From assembly GCA_030544235.1 (NCBI GenBank), contig CM060469.1:18639517-18703516 (forward strand): a stretch of 64,000 nucleotides of DNA, given 5' to 3'. The notes under the pieces are model-generated. The model saw only the letters and a list, made by a program, of their open reading frames with translations. It was not told where the DNA came from and made no database searches. Source of the stretch: Lepturacanthus savala. Its lineage: Eukaryota > Chordata > Actinopteri > Scombriformes > Trichiuridae. The position numbers and the translations under genes were made by a program. The stretch's first letter is position 1, and every line of letters begins with the position of its first letter. Shown one piece after another: positions 11,224-23,179 of this stretch.

Positions 11224-11305
11224 AAGCTTACAGCACCTGGTATTCCCAGGCAGTCTCCCATCCAAGTACTAACCAGGCCCGACCCTGTTTAGGGTGGTAT
11301 GGTAA
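11224..11305 (-). pseudogene. 5S rRNA pseudogene, internally deleted, edge of the array
   Basis: About 82 nt of minus-strand 5S sequence. The section between the control region (GGGTCGGG) and the 5' end is deleted, and the 5' end is short by a few bases. It marks the right edge of the array; AT-rich unique sequence follows. Confidence 0.75.
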
Positions 11306-11513
11306 GAAGCATTCATCAGGTCTCTCAAAATGTACATTGTGTGGTAATGTTGGTTTCTTATTTCCAAATCCATTTGTAGAATTTATTTTACAAAAAAATC
11401 AGGATTTTGTCATTTTATTTAAATGTCAAATATTGTGTTTTGAATAGAAAAAGTAAAAAAAAATCATATTTTAAATATAAAATTCACCTAGAATATAAAA
11501 CAAAAAAATTGAC
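11306..11513. other. AT-rich spacer, nothing recognised
   Basis: Short AT-rich DNA between the 5S array and the target-site duplication of the next LINE. No coding or RNA signal seen. Confidence 0.6.
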
Positions 11514-11699
11514 AAAGAGTTGCACTCGACTTCCGGTGTAGCCGCTAATGGAGTAGGACGCGCCTCACCGAGCTCCTGCAACTACCTTATCAAATTTCAA
11601 TTTTAGGCACACTTTTTGCACCCCTTTTTTGTTAACATTTTTTTTATGTTTTTATCTGCGCTAAAATTTCGAGTCGACGCCGATTTTTTACCGTGCAAA

Positions 11700-12589
11700 A
11701 TGCCCGCAAAACAATCGAAATTACTTTCTCAGCCTCTGCGGCCTACTCCAGCCGCTCCATCCACGCCTCAACGTGGCTCCCCCTCCCCCTCTAGTGGAGC
11801 CACTGGCGGCGCCGCACCCTGATTTCAAGGCTGAACTGCTCTTGTCACTCCGCATTGAAATGGCGGCTAATTTCAAAACCAAGGTTGAAGTTGCCTTCAC
11901 CGAGAATCTGTCCAGCATCAAGACCGAACTACAGGTAGTGAAGTCGGAGATATCTGGCAGTATTGCAAACATCCAGTCCGATGTGTGTGCTTTGAAGGGC
12001 ACCGTAATTGAAATGGAAACAGCGCTTTCCTCCTGTACCGATGACATATCCATTTTACAGGCTGAAGTGAAGCGTCTTGTCAGCCGACCTGACAAAACTG
12101 GACAGTAAATGCAACGACTTGGAGGCCAGATCTCGGCGCAATAACATACGGTTGGTGGGAATACCTGAGGATTTTTCCACCGCTACGGCCATCTCCTCTC
12201 TGCTCAAGGAGGGACTCCAGCTTGAGAAGCTGCTTGTGGACCGCGCTCATCGCACTCTACAGCCGAAGCCGAAACCAGGTGAACGTCCCCGCCCCATAAT
12301 TGCCCGTCTACACTACCATACGGACTATGTGGACATTTCACGCCGAGCCAGGGCTCAACAGCGGATCAAGATTGGAGACATGAGCTTCTCTATCTTCCCC
12401 GACCACACTCCGAAGACGGCTCGCGCCCGAGCCGCCTTTAACGACGTCCGGCGCCAGCTCCGTGAGATACCGGGGATACGTTTTGGTCTGCTCTATCCAG
12501 CGCGCCTCCGGGTTACACACAACGGCGTGGAGGACGAGTTTAAATCGCCAGAAGAAGCCAGCGCATTCATCGAGTCTATGGACGCGTAA
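11700..12589 (+). pseudogene. L1 ORF1 (coiled-coil nucleic-acid chaperone), frameshifted
   Basis: The ATG at 11700 starts a basic, proline-rich N-terminus. A frameshift between about 11770 and 11820 moves the frame into a region with heptad-like spacing (from FKAELLLSLR to ILQAEVKRLV), a probable coiled coil. A second shift near 12075 leads into the RRM-like core (LEARSRRNNIRLVGIPED) and the C-terminal domain ending in EASAFIESMDA at 12589. In L1 elements this protein trimerises through the coiled coil and coats the element RNA. This copy cannot make the whole protein. Confidence 0.85.
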
Positions 12590-12815
12590 GGGATAAATAA
12601 CATTGATACAGTGACTATTTATGTTTGACTTTGACAATTATTACTGGTGTATCCAACGCCCGTGTTCGTTGTGCTAGTTCTCTTTATTTTTCCATTTTTC
12701 TTTTTGCCTGAAGTGTTTTCTAGTTTAACTTGGACTTGATTAGTGCCTTGTTGTTAAATGGTGCTAGTTTTACGGGACCTCTAACCGAAGCTTTACTATT
12801 ACTATTGGTGAAACA
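12590..12815 (+). other. Inter-ORF region of the L1 copy
   Basis: Non-coding and T-rich. The expected first part of the ORF2 endonuclease, with its catalytic N and E motifs, should begin here but is not readable, which suggests a deletion or heavy decay. Confidence 0.5.
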
Positions 12816-15800
12816 TTGTTAGTGTTTCTAGGGGTTGCTATTTTGATTGGGAGGTCAATTCAGTTCTCAGCTTCTAAGGTTATTTCAGACAAAAATGGCA
12901 GATATTTAATTGTTATAGGTACATTATTCCATTTTCCTGTTTTATTAGTCAACATATACGCTCCCAATTTTGACAACCCCCAATTCATGAATAAGCTTTT
13001 CGAATGTCTTCCCTCATTGAATAGTAATCTTCTTACATTTGGAGGAGACATGAATTGTGTAATTGATCCCAACTTAGATCTCTCTAACCCACATACTCTG
13101 ACCTCATCATTGATGTCCAAATCCATTTCTGATTTCATGTCGAAAAATGGTTGCATTGATCCTTGGAGATTTTATAACCCCCACACCAAGGAATATTCTT
13201 TTTTTTCACAGATACATCAGTCTTTCTCTCAGATAGATTATTACTTCATTGATACCAAACTTATTCCCAAAGTCCTTACTGTTAATTATCACCCTATTGT
13301 TATTTCTGACCATGCCCCTCTTTCTCTAGATATACAATTTTCCCCACAATTTCAGTATTCAACGCCTTGGAGATTCAATACTCTACTCCTCTCTGACAAT
13401 AAGTTTAACAAATTTATATCAGCTAAAATTGATGATTTTATCACTATAAACAAAAATTATATGGACTCAATTTCATACTCATTGCTCTAAAAGCATATCT
13501 ACGGGGGCAGATAATCTCCTACTCTGCCCCTTTGAACAAATCTCAAAAGCTAAATTGCAAGAACTCTCTATCAACATTGTTAAATTAGACCAACAACTTG
13601 CTACCTGCCCCTCTTCCTGTTTACTTAAGCAACGCGTTGAACTGCAGACTGAATTTGATTTAATCACCACTAATGATGCGGAGCGACTTCTCTTAAGATC
13701 ACGCGCCACTTATTATGAACATGGCGACAAGGCAAGCCGACTTCTAGCTCATCAGCTACGTCGTCAGGCAGCCTCACGTATGATTCCCCAGATAAAAGAT
13801 TCTTCAGGTACACTGCACAGAGATCCCACCACCATTAACTCTGTTTTTAAATCATTTTACTCCTCCCTATATACATCGGAATCTTCACCCGACACCTCTG
13901 AAATGACCTCATTTCTAGATAGCCTTAATTTCCCACCAATAAATCCAGATTCTGCCAAAGACCTTGATTCACCACTTACTGTAGAAGAAATCACTCTTGC
14001 TATAAGAAGCATGCAAAATAACAAAACTCCTGGTCCTGATGGATTCTCAGTTGAGTTTCTCAAAACATTTCAGGATAAATTGTCCCCATTACTGCATGCT
14101 GTATATAGGGAATCACTACAAAATAATATTCTCCCCCCTACTTTAAGACAAGCCTCCATAAGCCTTCTCCTAAAAAAGGACAAGGATCCAGTACTCTGCA
14201 GCTCTTATAGACCTCTCTCATTAATAAATGTGGATGCTAAGATCCTTGCGAAAGCTTTGGCCCTTCGCTTGGAAAACGTTGTACCAACTATTATTTCTTC
14301 TGAATAAACTGGATTCATCAAGGGGCGGCAACTGTTCTTTAATGTATGTACTCTTTTAAATATTATCTACTCTAAAACTACCACAGCAACACCTGAAGTA
14401 GTGATCCCAGTCGATACTGAAAAAGCGTTTGACAGGGTAGAATAGGACTATTTATTCACTGTTCTAAGGAAATTCTGTCACGCGGTGAGGTCATGTCGGG
14501 TTTTGTCTTGTCATTTTGTCTTGTCATTTCCTGTTTTATTTGGAAAGATAACTCTCCTCTCGTTTCAGGTCACTTGCCCTTCCTCATGTGTCATCGGTCT
14601 GATTGTCGGCCCCGCCCTGATTGTTTCCACCTGTTCCCCATTACCCGGTGTATATCTTGTCTGCGTCTCCCCTTGTCTTGTGCCGAAGTGTTTTGTCCTC
14701 GCGTTCACCAAAGCCCTGGTCCCTGTTTTTCAAGCCATAGCCTTGTTGTGTGTGCTTCTTTGTTTTGTTGCCTCGAGAGAGCGATTTTCTGTTATAGTTT
14801 TATAGTGTAGCCTTTTGATTTCACTTCCTTAGAATAGTTCATGTTTTTTTAGCCGATTGTTTTCCTCTTAATGAGCAATTTTGATTTGGATAAGTTTTAT
14901 AGTGTAGACTAAGTTTCGAATAGTTAAGTTAATATTTTTCAGCCCTTTTGTTTTCCTCCTTTTGAGCGATTTTGATTTTGGATAACTTTCGTAAAGTAGA
15001 TTAATAGTCAGGATTTATTCCGTTAATATTGTATAGCCTTTTTGTTTTTCCTCGCAAAGAGAGATTTTGAGTTTAAGTTTCATAGATCAGATTAGCCCTT
15101 TTTTCCTCTTCGGAGCGATTTTCAGTTTTCTAGCCTAGGACTGCCTTTTCATAGCCTCACTCTGTCGAGGGATCCTTTTGCTGGAAATAAAGAGACTCAC
15201 CCAAGACCTCTGCTCCTGAGTCCATCTTTACGTCAGGTTCTGACAAATTCGGGCTTGGAAAAACCTTTATTTCTTGGATTTGTTTCCTCTACACATCTCC
15301 ACAAGCTAGTGTATCTACCAACAACATCCTATCCAGTTTTTTCACTCTTACACGTGGCACCAGACTGGGATGTCCTTTGTCTCCCCTATTGTTTGCACTG
15401 GCTATGGAGCCTTTATCCATCTTCTTGAGATCGTCAACCATCTTTACCGGGATTTCACGATTGGACACAGAATTCAAATTGTCTCTTTACGATGATTTAC
15501 TGTTGTATGTCTCAGATCCTGTCCTTTCTATTTAAAAATCCTATCTACTTTCCAGAAATTTGGATCATTCTCAGGCTATAAAGTAAACCTCGCTAAAACT
15601 GAATGTTACCCTGTCAACACTTCAGCAGTACACCTCAAACAGTCTGACATCCCTTTTAAATTGAGCCCGTCTGGTTTTAGGTATCTGGGGATCAATGTAA
15701 CTAGGACACTAAACTCTCTCTTTTCTGCTAATTTTCTACATTTAATCTCTAAAATTAAAATTGACCTTCAAAGATGGGGAAGCTTACCTCTTTCATTAAT

Positions 15801-17172
15801 TGGAAGAATCAATACTGTTAAAATGAACATTTTGCCCAAATTCCTTTTTTTATTCCACTACCTTCCACTTTTCCTACCCAAGCGGTTCTTTAAAACAATT
15901 GACAAAATTATCTCCCATTTTCTATGGTGTGGAAAGGCACCCAGAATCTGTAAATCCACACTTCAGAAATGTAAATTCAGTGGTGGATTGTCACTTCCAA
16001 ATTTTCAATTGTATTATTGGGCAGCACACCTCCACAAGATTTCATTTTGGTTCGAAGCAGTTGATCTACATTGGTGTAATCTGGAGGCAAAGTCATGTGT
16101 ATCATCCTCCATTTCTGCGTTACTTACCTCTTCTATCCCACTCAACCTCTCTGGCTTTACAAACAATCAAGTAGTTTATTCCACACTTAAAATATGGTAC
16201 CAATTCAGGACGCACTTTAAATTCAAGTCGGCATCCACCTTAGCTCCTTTATTAAGTAATCATTTATTTCAACCCGCATGTTCAGATTCAACTTTTCTTG
16301 CATGGCACAATAAAGGCCTGAAATGCTTTAATGACTTTTACAAGGATGACGTTTTTCGCAGCTTTACAGATCTTTCAAGTGAATTCCAACTCCCGCCTTC
16401 TCATCTTTTTCGTTATTTTAAAATTAGACACTGTGCTAACGCTCTGTTTCCGGCTTTTCCCTTACTACCACCAAGTCCAAAATGGGAGGAGCTTTTAAAT
16501 CATGACCCACTTCAGAAGTCACTCATCTCTAAAGTTTACAATGCAATCCAGTCTTTTGATTCCTCTCCAGTTATTAAAATCAAAGCTGCTTGGGAGCAGG
16601 AACTGGGTTTGCATTTGCATGAAGACTGGTGGGACACTGCCCTCAAAACAATTTACACCAGCTCAACCTGTGCTCGTCTCCAACTTATACAGTACAAAGT
16701 AATGTTTAGAGTTCATTATTCAAAAACCCGACTGTCACAAATCTATCCCAGCATCTCTGATACCTGTGATAAATGCCATGCTTCATCTTGCAATCTAACT
16801 CACATGTTCTATTCCTGTTCATCTCTCTCTCGTTTCTGGCAGAATTATTTCGACACCATCTCAAAAATATTCTCGATGACTGTAAAGATCTCCCCCCATA
16901 TCGCCATATTTGGCCTCCCAGAAGACCAGGACCGGTTTAGCTCCATACAATTAGATATTTTAGCTTTCACATCTTTAGTAGCGAGATACCTTCTTCTTTC
17001 CAACTGGAAGTCAACTAAAAGTCCCTCTAGCACTCAGTGGCTCAAGAGCACAATGTCTCTTCTAAAACTAGAAAAGATCAGATATTCAGTGAGAGGTAAC
17101 CCTGATAAATTTCACAAGTGGCTTCCCTTTTTGACTTTCTTCAGTTCTCTTCAGTCTCTTCCCCCTGATTGA
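12816..17172 (+). pseudogene. L1 ORF2: endonuclease-reverse transcriptase, disrupted
   Basis: Endonuclease motifs start mid-domain (GVAILIGRSIQF), then NIYAPNFDNP, GGDMNCVIDPNLD, SQIDYYFID and ISDHAPLSLD. A frameshift region near 13490-13555 leads to the RT: NNKTPGPDGFSVEFLKTF, YRPLSLINVDAKILAKAL, two nonsense codons (TAA ~14305 and TAG ~14442), the solo LTR, then RLGCPLSPLLFALAMEPLS and a catalytic box reading LYDDLLLY (15488-15496), one residue short of YxDD. The C-terminal third (15661-17172) is one open frame of 503 codons with a Cys/His knuckle (CDKCHASSCNLTHMFYSC). The long intact 3' frame suggests moderate age. Confidence 0.88.
14476..15245 (+). mobile_element. Solo LTR in the L1 reverse transcriptase
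   Basis: 770 bp starting TGTCACG and ending TTCTGACA, flanked by AATTC at 14471-14475 and 15246-15250. Removing the insert and one AATTC restores the LINE frame across the junction, which fixes both ends. It has an AATAAA at 15186-15191. In its second half it has three or four imperfect ~60-bp repeats built around GAGCGATTTTGATTT, each followed by an AGTTT-rich segment. TG...CA ends with a 5-nt duplication are typical of Ty3/Gypsy or retroviral-type LTRs. Orientation is taken from the AATAAA. Confidence 0.9.
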
Positions 17173-17495
17173 TTGCCCCCCTCCTCTTCCCCCTCTTATA
17201 ATTTTTAGTATTATCACTATTATTTATTTATTATTATATTATTTATTTTTCATGTTTTTTGTTTGTTTTTTTTATTTCCGTTGTTGTTCTTTAACCTTAA
17301 AAAATTAAGCTATTTGTTCCCTATTGGTTCTTGGATGTGTTTTATTTACCCTGTCTATGACTTCCTATGTGACTGTACCATTGTTCCATAGACCAGTGAT
17401 ATTGTAATGCTTCCTCTGTTCATCTAAAATACCAATAAACAGATTCATAAAAAAAAGAGTTGCACTCTCTGATACCAATTTTTTAGGGTTACAAG

Positions 17496-17879
17496 CCCTG
17501 TTTCCACTATGTGGCAAGGTACGGGACAGAATTCTATGCTTATTTCAGCGTTTCCATTACCATGGAACAGAAATGGTCCCATGGGAGCAAATTCACATGA
17601 GGAAAAGGCCTAAAGGATATTGGTTTCATTCATGATTACAACAATACTTCTGTATCATGTGTCAATATTTTAATTAAAGACAAAATCTTTCAGTTGGTTC
17701 CAGTGGCTTTTGCATACTAGACTTAAGTTTAAGAGACCAGGAGAGCTTTGCCACATTAGGAGTTTATTTGTATTAGTCCTTTTAACTGTAGGTATGTAAG
17801 TAAATCAAATTCATGAATAGCCTATCCAGCCATATACGGTTAATGACCAAACCATCCTGTACTGACAGTGGAAACGAGG
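17496..17879. mobile_element. Short TIR element (MITE-like)
   Basis: CCCTGTTTCCACTA at 17496-17509 and, inverted, CCTCGTTTCCACTG at 17866-17879 bound 384 bp with no coding capacity. The terminal repeats resemble those of non-autonomous hAT-type elements of fish, but I could not see a clean target-site duplication. It lies just right of the LINE. Confidence 0.45.
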
Positions 17880-20800
17880 TTAATAGCACTTTTGAATCAA
17901 GATGACACATATAAGATCTATAACTGCCAGATTAGCCATTTCTCTGGTCTTTTTTGCTAGAATAATCACCTTCTGGCTTCAGCTCTAGCTCACACATATA
18001 AATACACAATAAATCAGTTTTTGGACATGCAATGAGCCTTACCTGTTCCTGCATAGATGATGATATACAATGAGTGCATATATAACATCATTTAAACTGG
18101 AAATAAACATTGACACCCATCCAACCAATTGGCACCATGCTGCATTTTATTGCTGAATTTCTGATACTGATTTTTTTTTAAGTTAATACAAAACCAGACA
18201 AGAGGTTCACACACGTAATAAGCATGCCCATTTCCTCCCTCTGGAGTGCATAGTTTCTACACAGTCCACTTCTTCAGTGGAAAGGTTAATCAACATAGTA
18301 ATGTCATTAATCATCTTACTTAATACACCTATACTGCCATGGTTGTGTATGACCCTAGAGTGTGAGCAGAAACAACTCTCACTACTTTTTTTGGTGTTTT
18401 TTTGAGGGGGGAAATCATCATGATTAGCAGTTAGTCTGTATAACTCAAACTGATGATCGGAACTCAACATGCTTGCTGTTGGGTCAAACAAACCTCCTCA
18501 AACCTTGCCACAGAACATCTGATGTGAACATTTCAACATCCTAATTACACACGTTACAAAGTTGGATTATTGCATGCAATACAAATCATTCAGTTTTCTT
18601 CTAATTCATGCATTTTTTTAAAAACCCATATATTCATGTTGCTAAACACCTACTTGCTTCTAAATTGTGATTATAAATCCTCACAAAGAGAATTGTTTTT
18701 TTTTTCTGAACACAGTATTCAAGACGTGATGAAGAAGATGACGATTATGATGATGATGATGGTGGTGCAAGTCAGTACATAGAGAGAAAGTGCTTTTCAA
18801 ATAAGTTTGTTCAGTAAGTCCTTTGCAGCCACAGAGTTATTGAAAGTATATTTTCAAAGGAAGGTGTGGGTTCTGTAGATGTAGGAATGCTACAAGAATC
18901 AGAATTATTTTATCTACAACAAAGCATCTCTCATGTACCGAATAGGTAACATTATTGTTTAAGTGTTGAAAGAATACAAGGTAGGGAAGTTAGTCTGTGA
19001 AAGTATTTAATTTGTGGATGTAATGATATATTGATGTTACAGCTGTCCAAGCATACCTTGTTCTGCAGAAAGTAACCCAAACCTTCATAATAGGTGACAC
19101 TAAATTCTAAAGCCAAATATTATACGACTCCCAAAAAAAGTGACTAAAGCTATCGTAGACATAAAAGAGAGGGAGGGGGATCCTTTCCACAAGAGATTAC
19201 AAACACTGACACCCTGGCAAGCATGCATTATTGTCGGTTATTGCTTCTAAAACTCTAATCAAATACAATTTTATGGATTAAAATATAACTCTCTGAATCC
19301 TAAAACTATGAGGTATTATGTACAATACATGTCATGGTGAGCTCTTAATTCTAGGACTAAAACACTACATTAGATCGCTATCAATCACATCCAAATATAG
19401 AATTTCAGTACTAATCTTATTTATATATCATTTATTTCACATCCAAGACTTGTTTATTTTTGGGTGCTTTTGTTTGTTTGTTGCAGAACTAATTCTTCTG
19501 ATGCTTTAGTTGAGAGTGCAAGAATACAATGTTGGATCTCTCTAATGTTTCTTCCTCCCTAAGCAGTTCTGTTATAAAGCACTTACTTATTTTAAACACA
19601 TATGTAAAAGACTTGAATTTATCATTTTATACCCTGATTTTATAAATTGGATTGTAATAATGCAACTTATTCTATACCCAAGTAATAAAACAAAAAGAAT
19701 ATCTTGCATTAGTCGGATATTTGTGCCTAGATGTGATGTATTTTAACTGTACATCAATCTTTCACCCTTTAATTTTACTGAAATGTTTTTCACAGTTTTG
19801 AGCTCCAGCTTAGTGTAGAAGTCAATTTTACTATTTTTTTTTATGAAGCAAGCATCACTACTGGTCATGCATGGCAACTATAATGTTGGCACCACAGTCA
19901 TGCTAAATAATCTTATGCACATGGGTCTATACATATCTTAATGGAAGACATTGGTGATTTTGTTGCTTTCAAACAACTTGTCACTTGTTTATACAATATA
20001 CAGTTTGGTCAACAACATGACAGTTAGGATCAAATATTGCACAAATCCCAGATTTCTTTTTTAAATATATAAATCTAAATCATGATAAAATGGACCAAAA
20101 AAAAGGTTTGAATAAATGAAACCAGGGTTTCCTTCAGGTAAGGACAATTTCAAGGGGAAAATAGTTTTCTATCATTGAAATAAAGCTGCAATTTCAGCAC
20201 TTTTTATCTCTCAACTTACTGGACAGAGAGAAACGGCAGGTAGAGACAACATGACTCGACCAGATGGTCGGTTCAGTCACTACCTGCCGTTTATGAAAAA
20301 TGTCACTTTTATGGAAAGAAAACATGGACTTATCAATGAGAGTTGGAAAAACAAAACAAAAGCATGAGAGCATGTTGAAGCCTGGGAATAAAAGAAAAAA
20401 CAGGAGTTTCTTTAGTTGGGGGGATGATGGAAAGAAGCAAAAAAAATAATGGCATTGATTGGAAATACAATCTTCCCCATAACAGATGCATAGGAGGCCT
20501 GTGTTTTTTCTGAACTCAACGTAACTGTGCTTATTTTGTGAGTTGCCCTGTCTTATATAATAGAACTGCTGTGGCGCTTGACAACCATTAAGCTACTTGT
20601 ATTAATCACACTCCCTTTCACTGGACTTATGGCAATGAGGTAGTGCAAAATACGACCATAAAACGCTATGAGTCTAATTTAATCACAGGCCTTGATCTTT
20701 GCTACAGTATCTTGTGTCTTTACTTTATTCTCCAAAAAATGGGAGCAGTTAAGTATAATTATCAAACTGCTTTGATCTAATTACAGTGTGTGTGTGTGGG

Positions 20801-20967
20801 GGGGGTCTTTTGTACTTTTGCAGGAAGCATCAGTAATAATGATTACATGAAGCCTGATAAGGATCTCACCCATATCTGACTGAAAGATGACCATATCAGG
20901 GAGACTTTCAGGCAAATATGGCCAACTTAAACACTGCAATGTCTGCGTGTAGCTACATGTAGTCAGA
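17880..20967. other. No gene recognised; AT-rich DNA
   Basis: AT-rich sequence with scattered stop codons in all frames, a short ATG/GAT trinucleotide run near 18745-18765 and an inverted repeat at 20231-20292 (listed separately). If the possible exon at 21 kb is real, part of this could be 3' UTR of a minus-strand gene, but nothing here proves it. Confidence 0.5.
20231..20292. repeat. 62-nt imperfect hairpin with 13-bp perfect outer arms
   Basis: AAACGGCAGGTAG (20231-20243) is exactly complementary to CTACCTGCCGTTT (20280-20292). Inside, TGACT pairs with AGTCA and CGACC with GGTCG around a 4-nt loop, leaving an 8-nt bulge on one side and a 4-nt bulge on the other. It could be a structured RNA, a palindrome-forming element end, or chance. 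The large asymmetric bulge argues against a standard microRNA precursor. Confidence 0.5.
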
Positions 20968-21240
20968 CTAGCCCAAAGTCCTGGCAGATGTCCTCACTGA
21001 TGAACAGGCCGGGGCAGCGGAGGGTGCTGTGGTGGAGAGGGGGGGCGTCCCAGCAACAGCAGCAAGGAGGGCACCCCTTGTCCCAAAAGAGGTCATCTTC
21101 ACAAAGACTTCATTCTTTACCTCCACAGGTCTGGGTAGTGGTGGAAGTGATCGGCCAGTGCGGTTCGGTCTGATATGAAAAGCGACATCCCTCAAGCCTG
21201 GGTCAGCTGATTTCTCAGCTGGAAAATCTAACATACACAA
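20968..21240 (-). other. Possible exon on the minus strand, product unknown
   Basis: GC-richer than its surroundings. On the minus strand a good acceptor (TGTATGTTAG) near 21240 precedes an open frame that includes RSLPPLPRPVE, and further on two other frames are also open over long runs, one ending in EDICQDFGLV. A donor-like GAGGTAAAG lies inside. The correct frame is unclear and I do not recognise the protein. It could be the terminal exon of a gene starting at the CpG-rich block at 23.2-23.6 kb, or non-coding. Confidence 0.2.
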
Positions 21241-23150
21241 ACACAAAAGATCACATTATTTCTATATTATTGTCTTGTTTGATTCCTAATTTCTGAATTT
21301 GAATATAGAGATAATATATTGATCCTAGAATAGAGGTATAATTAGTATTAGTTATTTGGTGGGGGGGGGGAAATGCCAGTTACATCGTACAGTTCAAATA
21401 TATATTCACATATTCAGTTTAAAAAATAAAAAAGAGAAGCTATACATTAGCTTCAGATAAACTTTCTAAATACATTTTTGCAAAGAGGCAAACCTGTGGA
21501 TTTTGTCCCCTATTAATTACATTAAAGGTCAAAAACACTTAAATACTGTTTTCACATTCATCTGCTGGAAGTCAAATGTTTCTCTCAGCTCAGTGAAAAT
21601 CAGATTTTGAAGGGGTAGGCCAGGTGCTGCATGAGTCCTCAAAACATTTTAGCATTTCCATCATATTAAAGTCAATGTGTTTTTTGAATGGGTTCTGGTT
21701 GAATAGCTGAAATAAGGTCTGTGGTTAAAAGAAGCTTATGCTAGTTTTACTTTTTTCATTGATCCAATAATCACAAACAGACACTTCCCTGAAGCATACT
21801 AGTACACTTATGTTAAGAGTAGGGCGAAATGATTTTAAGAAAAAATGTTATAGTTTTGTTTTTTACTGGCAGATTTCAATTTCATTCCTGATTTTTCTTC
21901 AAATCAAGTTTTAGTGCACAAAATTTACAAAAGCATCACAGAAACTTATATCATACCATTAAAACAATAAATGCCATAAACTCCAGAACTAAAGGTGCAA
22001 TCTATGTCTTAACTTAAGGTACACCAAAAACATCTTAATATAAAGTAGTGCAAGTTGAGGAAGGCGGCATACACGTTAAAAAGTGTTTTTGATCTAAAAC
22101 GACAGATCATAAATCTAAAGTTTAAAAATATCCCTTTAAGATACATAAAGAACAAATAAAAATGCACAATTAATTGGCAAGTAGGTCAATCTGAAGGCTC
22201 TGATTTTATGCGTTAATGGTGATTATAAATCACACCATACTGCTGCATTTAAATTTACAATTTTCACATTTTTTTCTCAAGAAGGAGAGTTCCTAGCCAT
22301 ACCCTGCCTGAAACTGAAATGAGGCCCCTGCTTCTCATGCTGGTGATTCCTTCATTTATCCCTGTTTTTTGAGCAGGAAGGCTATGTATTTGAATTTCAC
22401 TGGTTGTGACATAATGGTGACAAAATATATTTTTTTATGACCAGGAATCAGACTAAATTAAGATTTATGTAAGTAAGTAAATTTTGTGCCTTTCCTGCTT
22501 GTTGTACTCTGTACAAATTCACTGACTTCTGCAGACTTCCATCAAATTTAGACTCGACACGTATGTTTAGCGTTGTGTAGCTTCTGGGAATCCTCTAAAA
22601 CGCCGCAATACATGTCTGGTGGAAACAGAAGCATTGACCAGAGCTGCAGCGATCAGCTCCGGCGGCCGCGTCACACGTCCTGTAGAAACAAGTCATTAAC
22701 CTGAACTTCTGAAATAGAAAATACTGGCAAAATTAGATTAGATTCTGGATTTTTCTTTCTTCATGAGCCAGAAAGAGAAGATGCCATTTTAAAGATTTTA
22801 AATTCGTAATTATATTTTTTTGTGTTGAAAAAACATATTAGACACACTACAAAGAGTGTATTTCTGTATATAACACATCTCTGAAAGGGGTCTATAATAT
22901 ATACAAGAGATATATATCTATAGTAGAAATATAATATAAAAGACCCTATAAAATATGGCGTCATTTTACTGGAATACAAGGGTAGTCACTGTTAATGTGC
23001 TACAAAGTAATTATGACATTACATAAAGGCCTGAACTGACTTCCAGCTAAGCCACACACTTGTCTCATTTTCTACATATTGGCTTCAACATCTCAACACA
23101 TAACGTCAGTCAGTGTTTGACATTATTTCGGCTGCAGCGAAACGTGGAAG
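21241..23150. other. No gene recognised
   Basis: AT-rich DNA. A short GC-rich segment at about 22590-22695 contains GTCTGGTGGAAAC, also present near 43100 inside a TIR element, so it may be a fragment of the same class of DNA transposon. Nothing else stands out. Confidence 0.45.
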
Positions 23151-23179
23151 TTAAAGCTGGAGCCTTGTTCTGACCAGAC

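Larger units (their letters stand above)
10305..11305 (-). repeat. Right part of the degenerate 5S rDNA-derived array
   Basis: Tandem units of about 290 bp alternate a full-length or near full-length 5S copy (10476-10595, 10773-10882, 10937-11046, 11224-11305) with a 50-nt 3'-half 5S copy (10359-10408, 10650-10699, 11101-11150). The spacers carry TATAAAAG about 25-31 nt upstream of the 5S start in minus-strand sense, as expected for a 5S upstream element. The half copies run into short CTAAC-rich motifs. One unit lacks its half copy, so two 5S copies lie close together (10773 and 10937). Confidence 0.85.
11528..17453 (+). mobile_element. Full-span L1-clade LINE with 14-nt target-site duplication
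   Basis: The element starts with a GC-rich 5' leader, has ORF1 (11700-12589) and ORF2 (12816-17172), and ends in an AATAAA-containing 3' tail with an A-run at about 17447-17456. AAAGAGTTGCACTC occurs at 11514-11527 and again at 17454-17467, a 14-nt duplication that fixes both ends. ORF1 has the coiled coil and LEARSRRNNIRLVGIPED motif of L1 ORF1 proteins. ORF2 has L1-type endonuclease and RT. Lesions: two ORF1 frameshifts, loss of the endonuclease N-terminus, nonsense codons, a damaged YxDD box and a solo LTR at 14476-15245. Confidence 0.92.

Noticed and set aside
20231..20292. microRNA precursor
   Set aside because: The stem is interrupted by an 8-nt one-sided bulge and neither arm matches a microRNA I recognise. 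Kept only as a hairpin.
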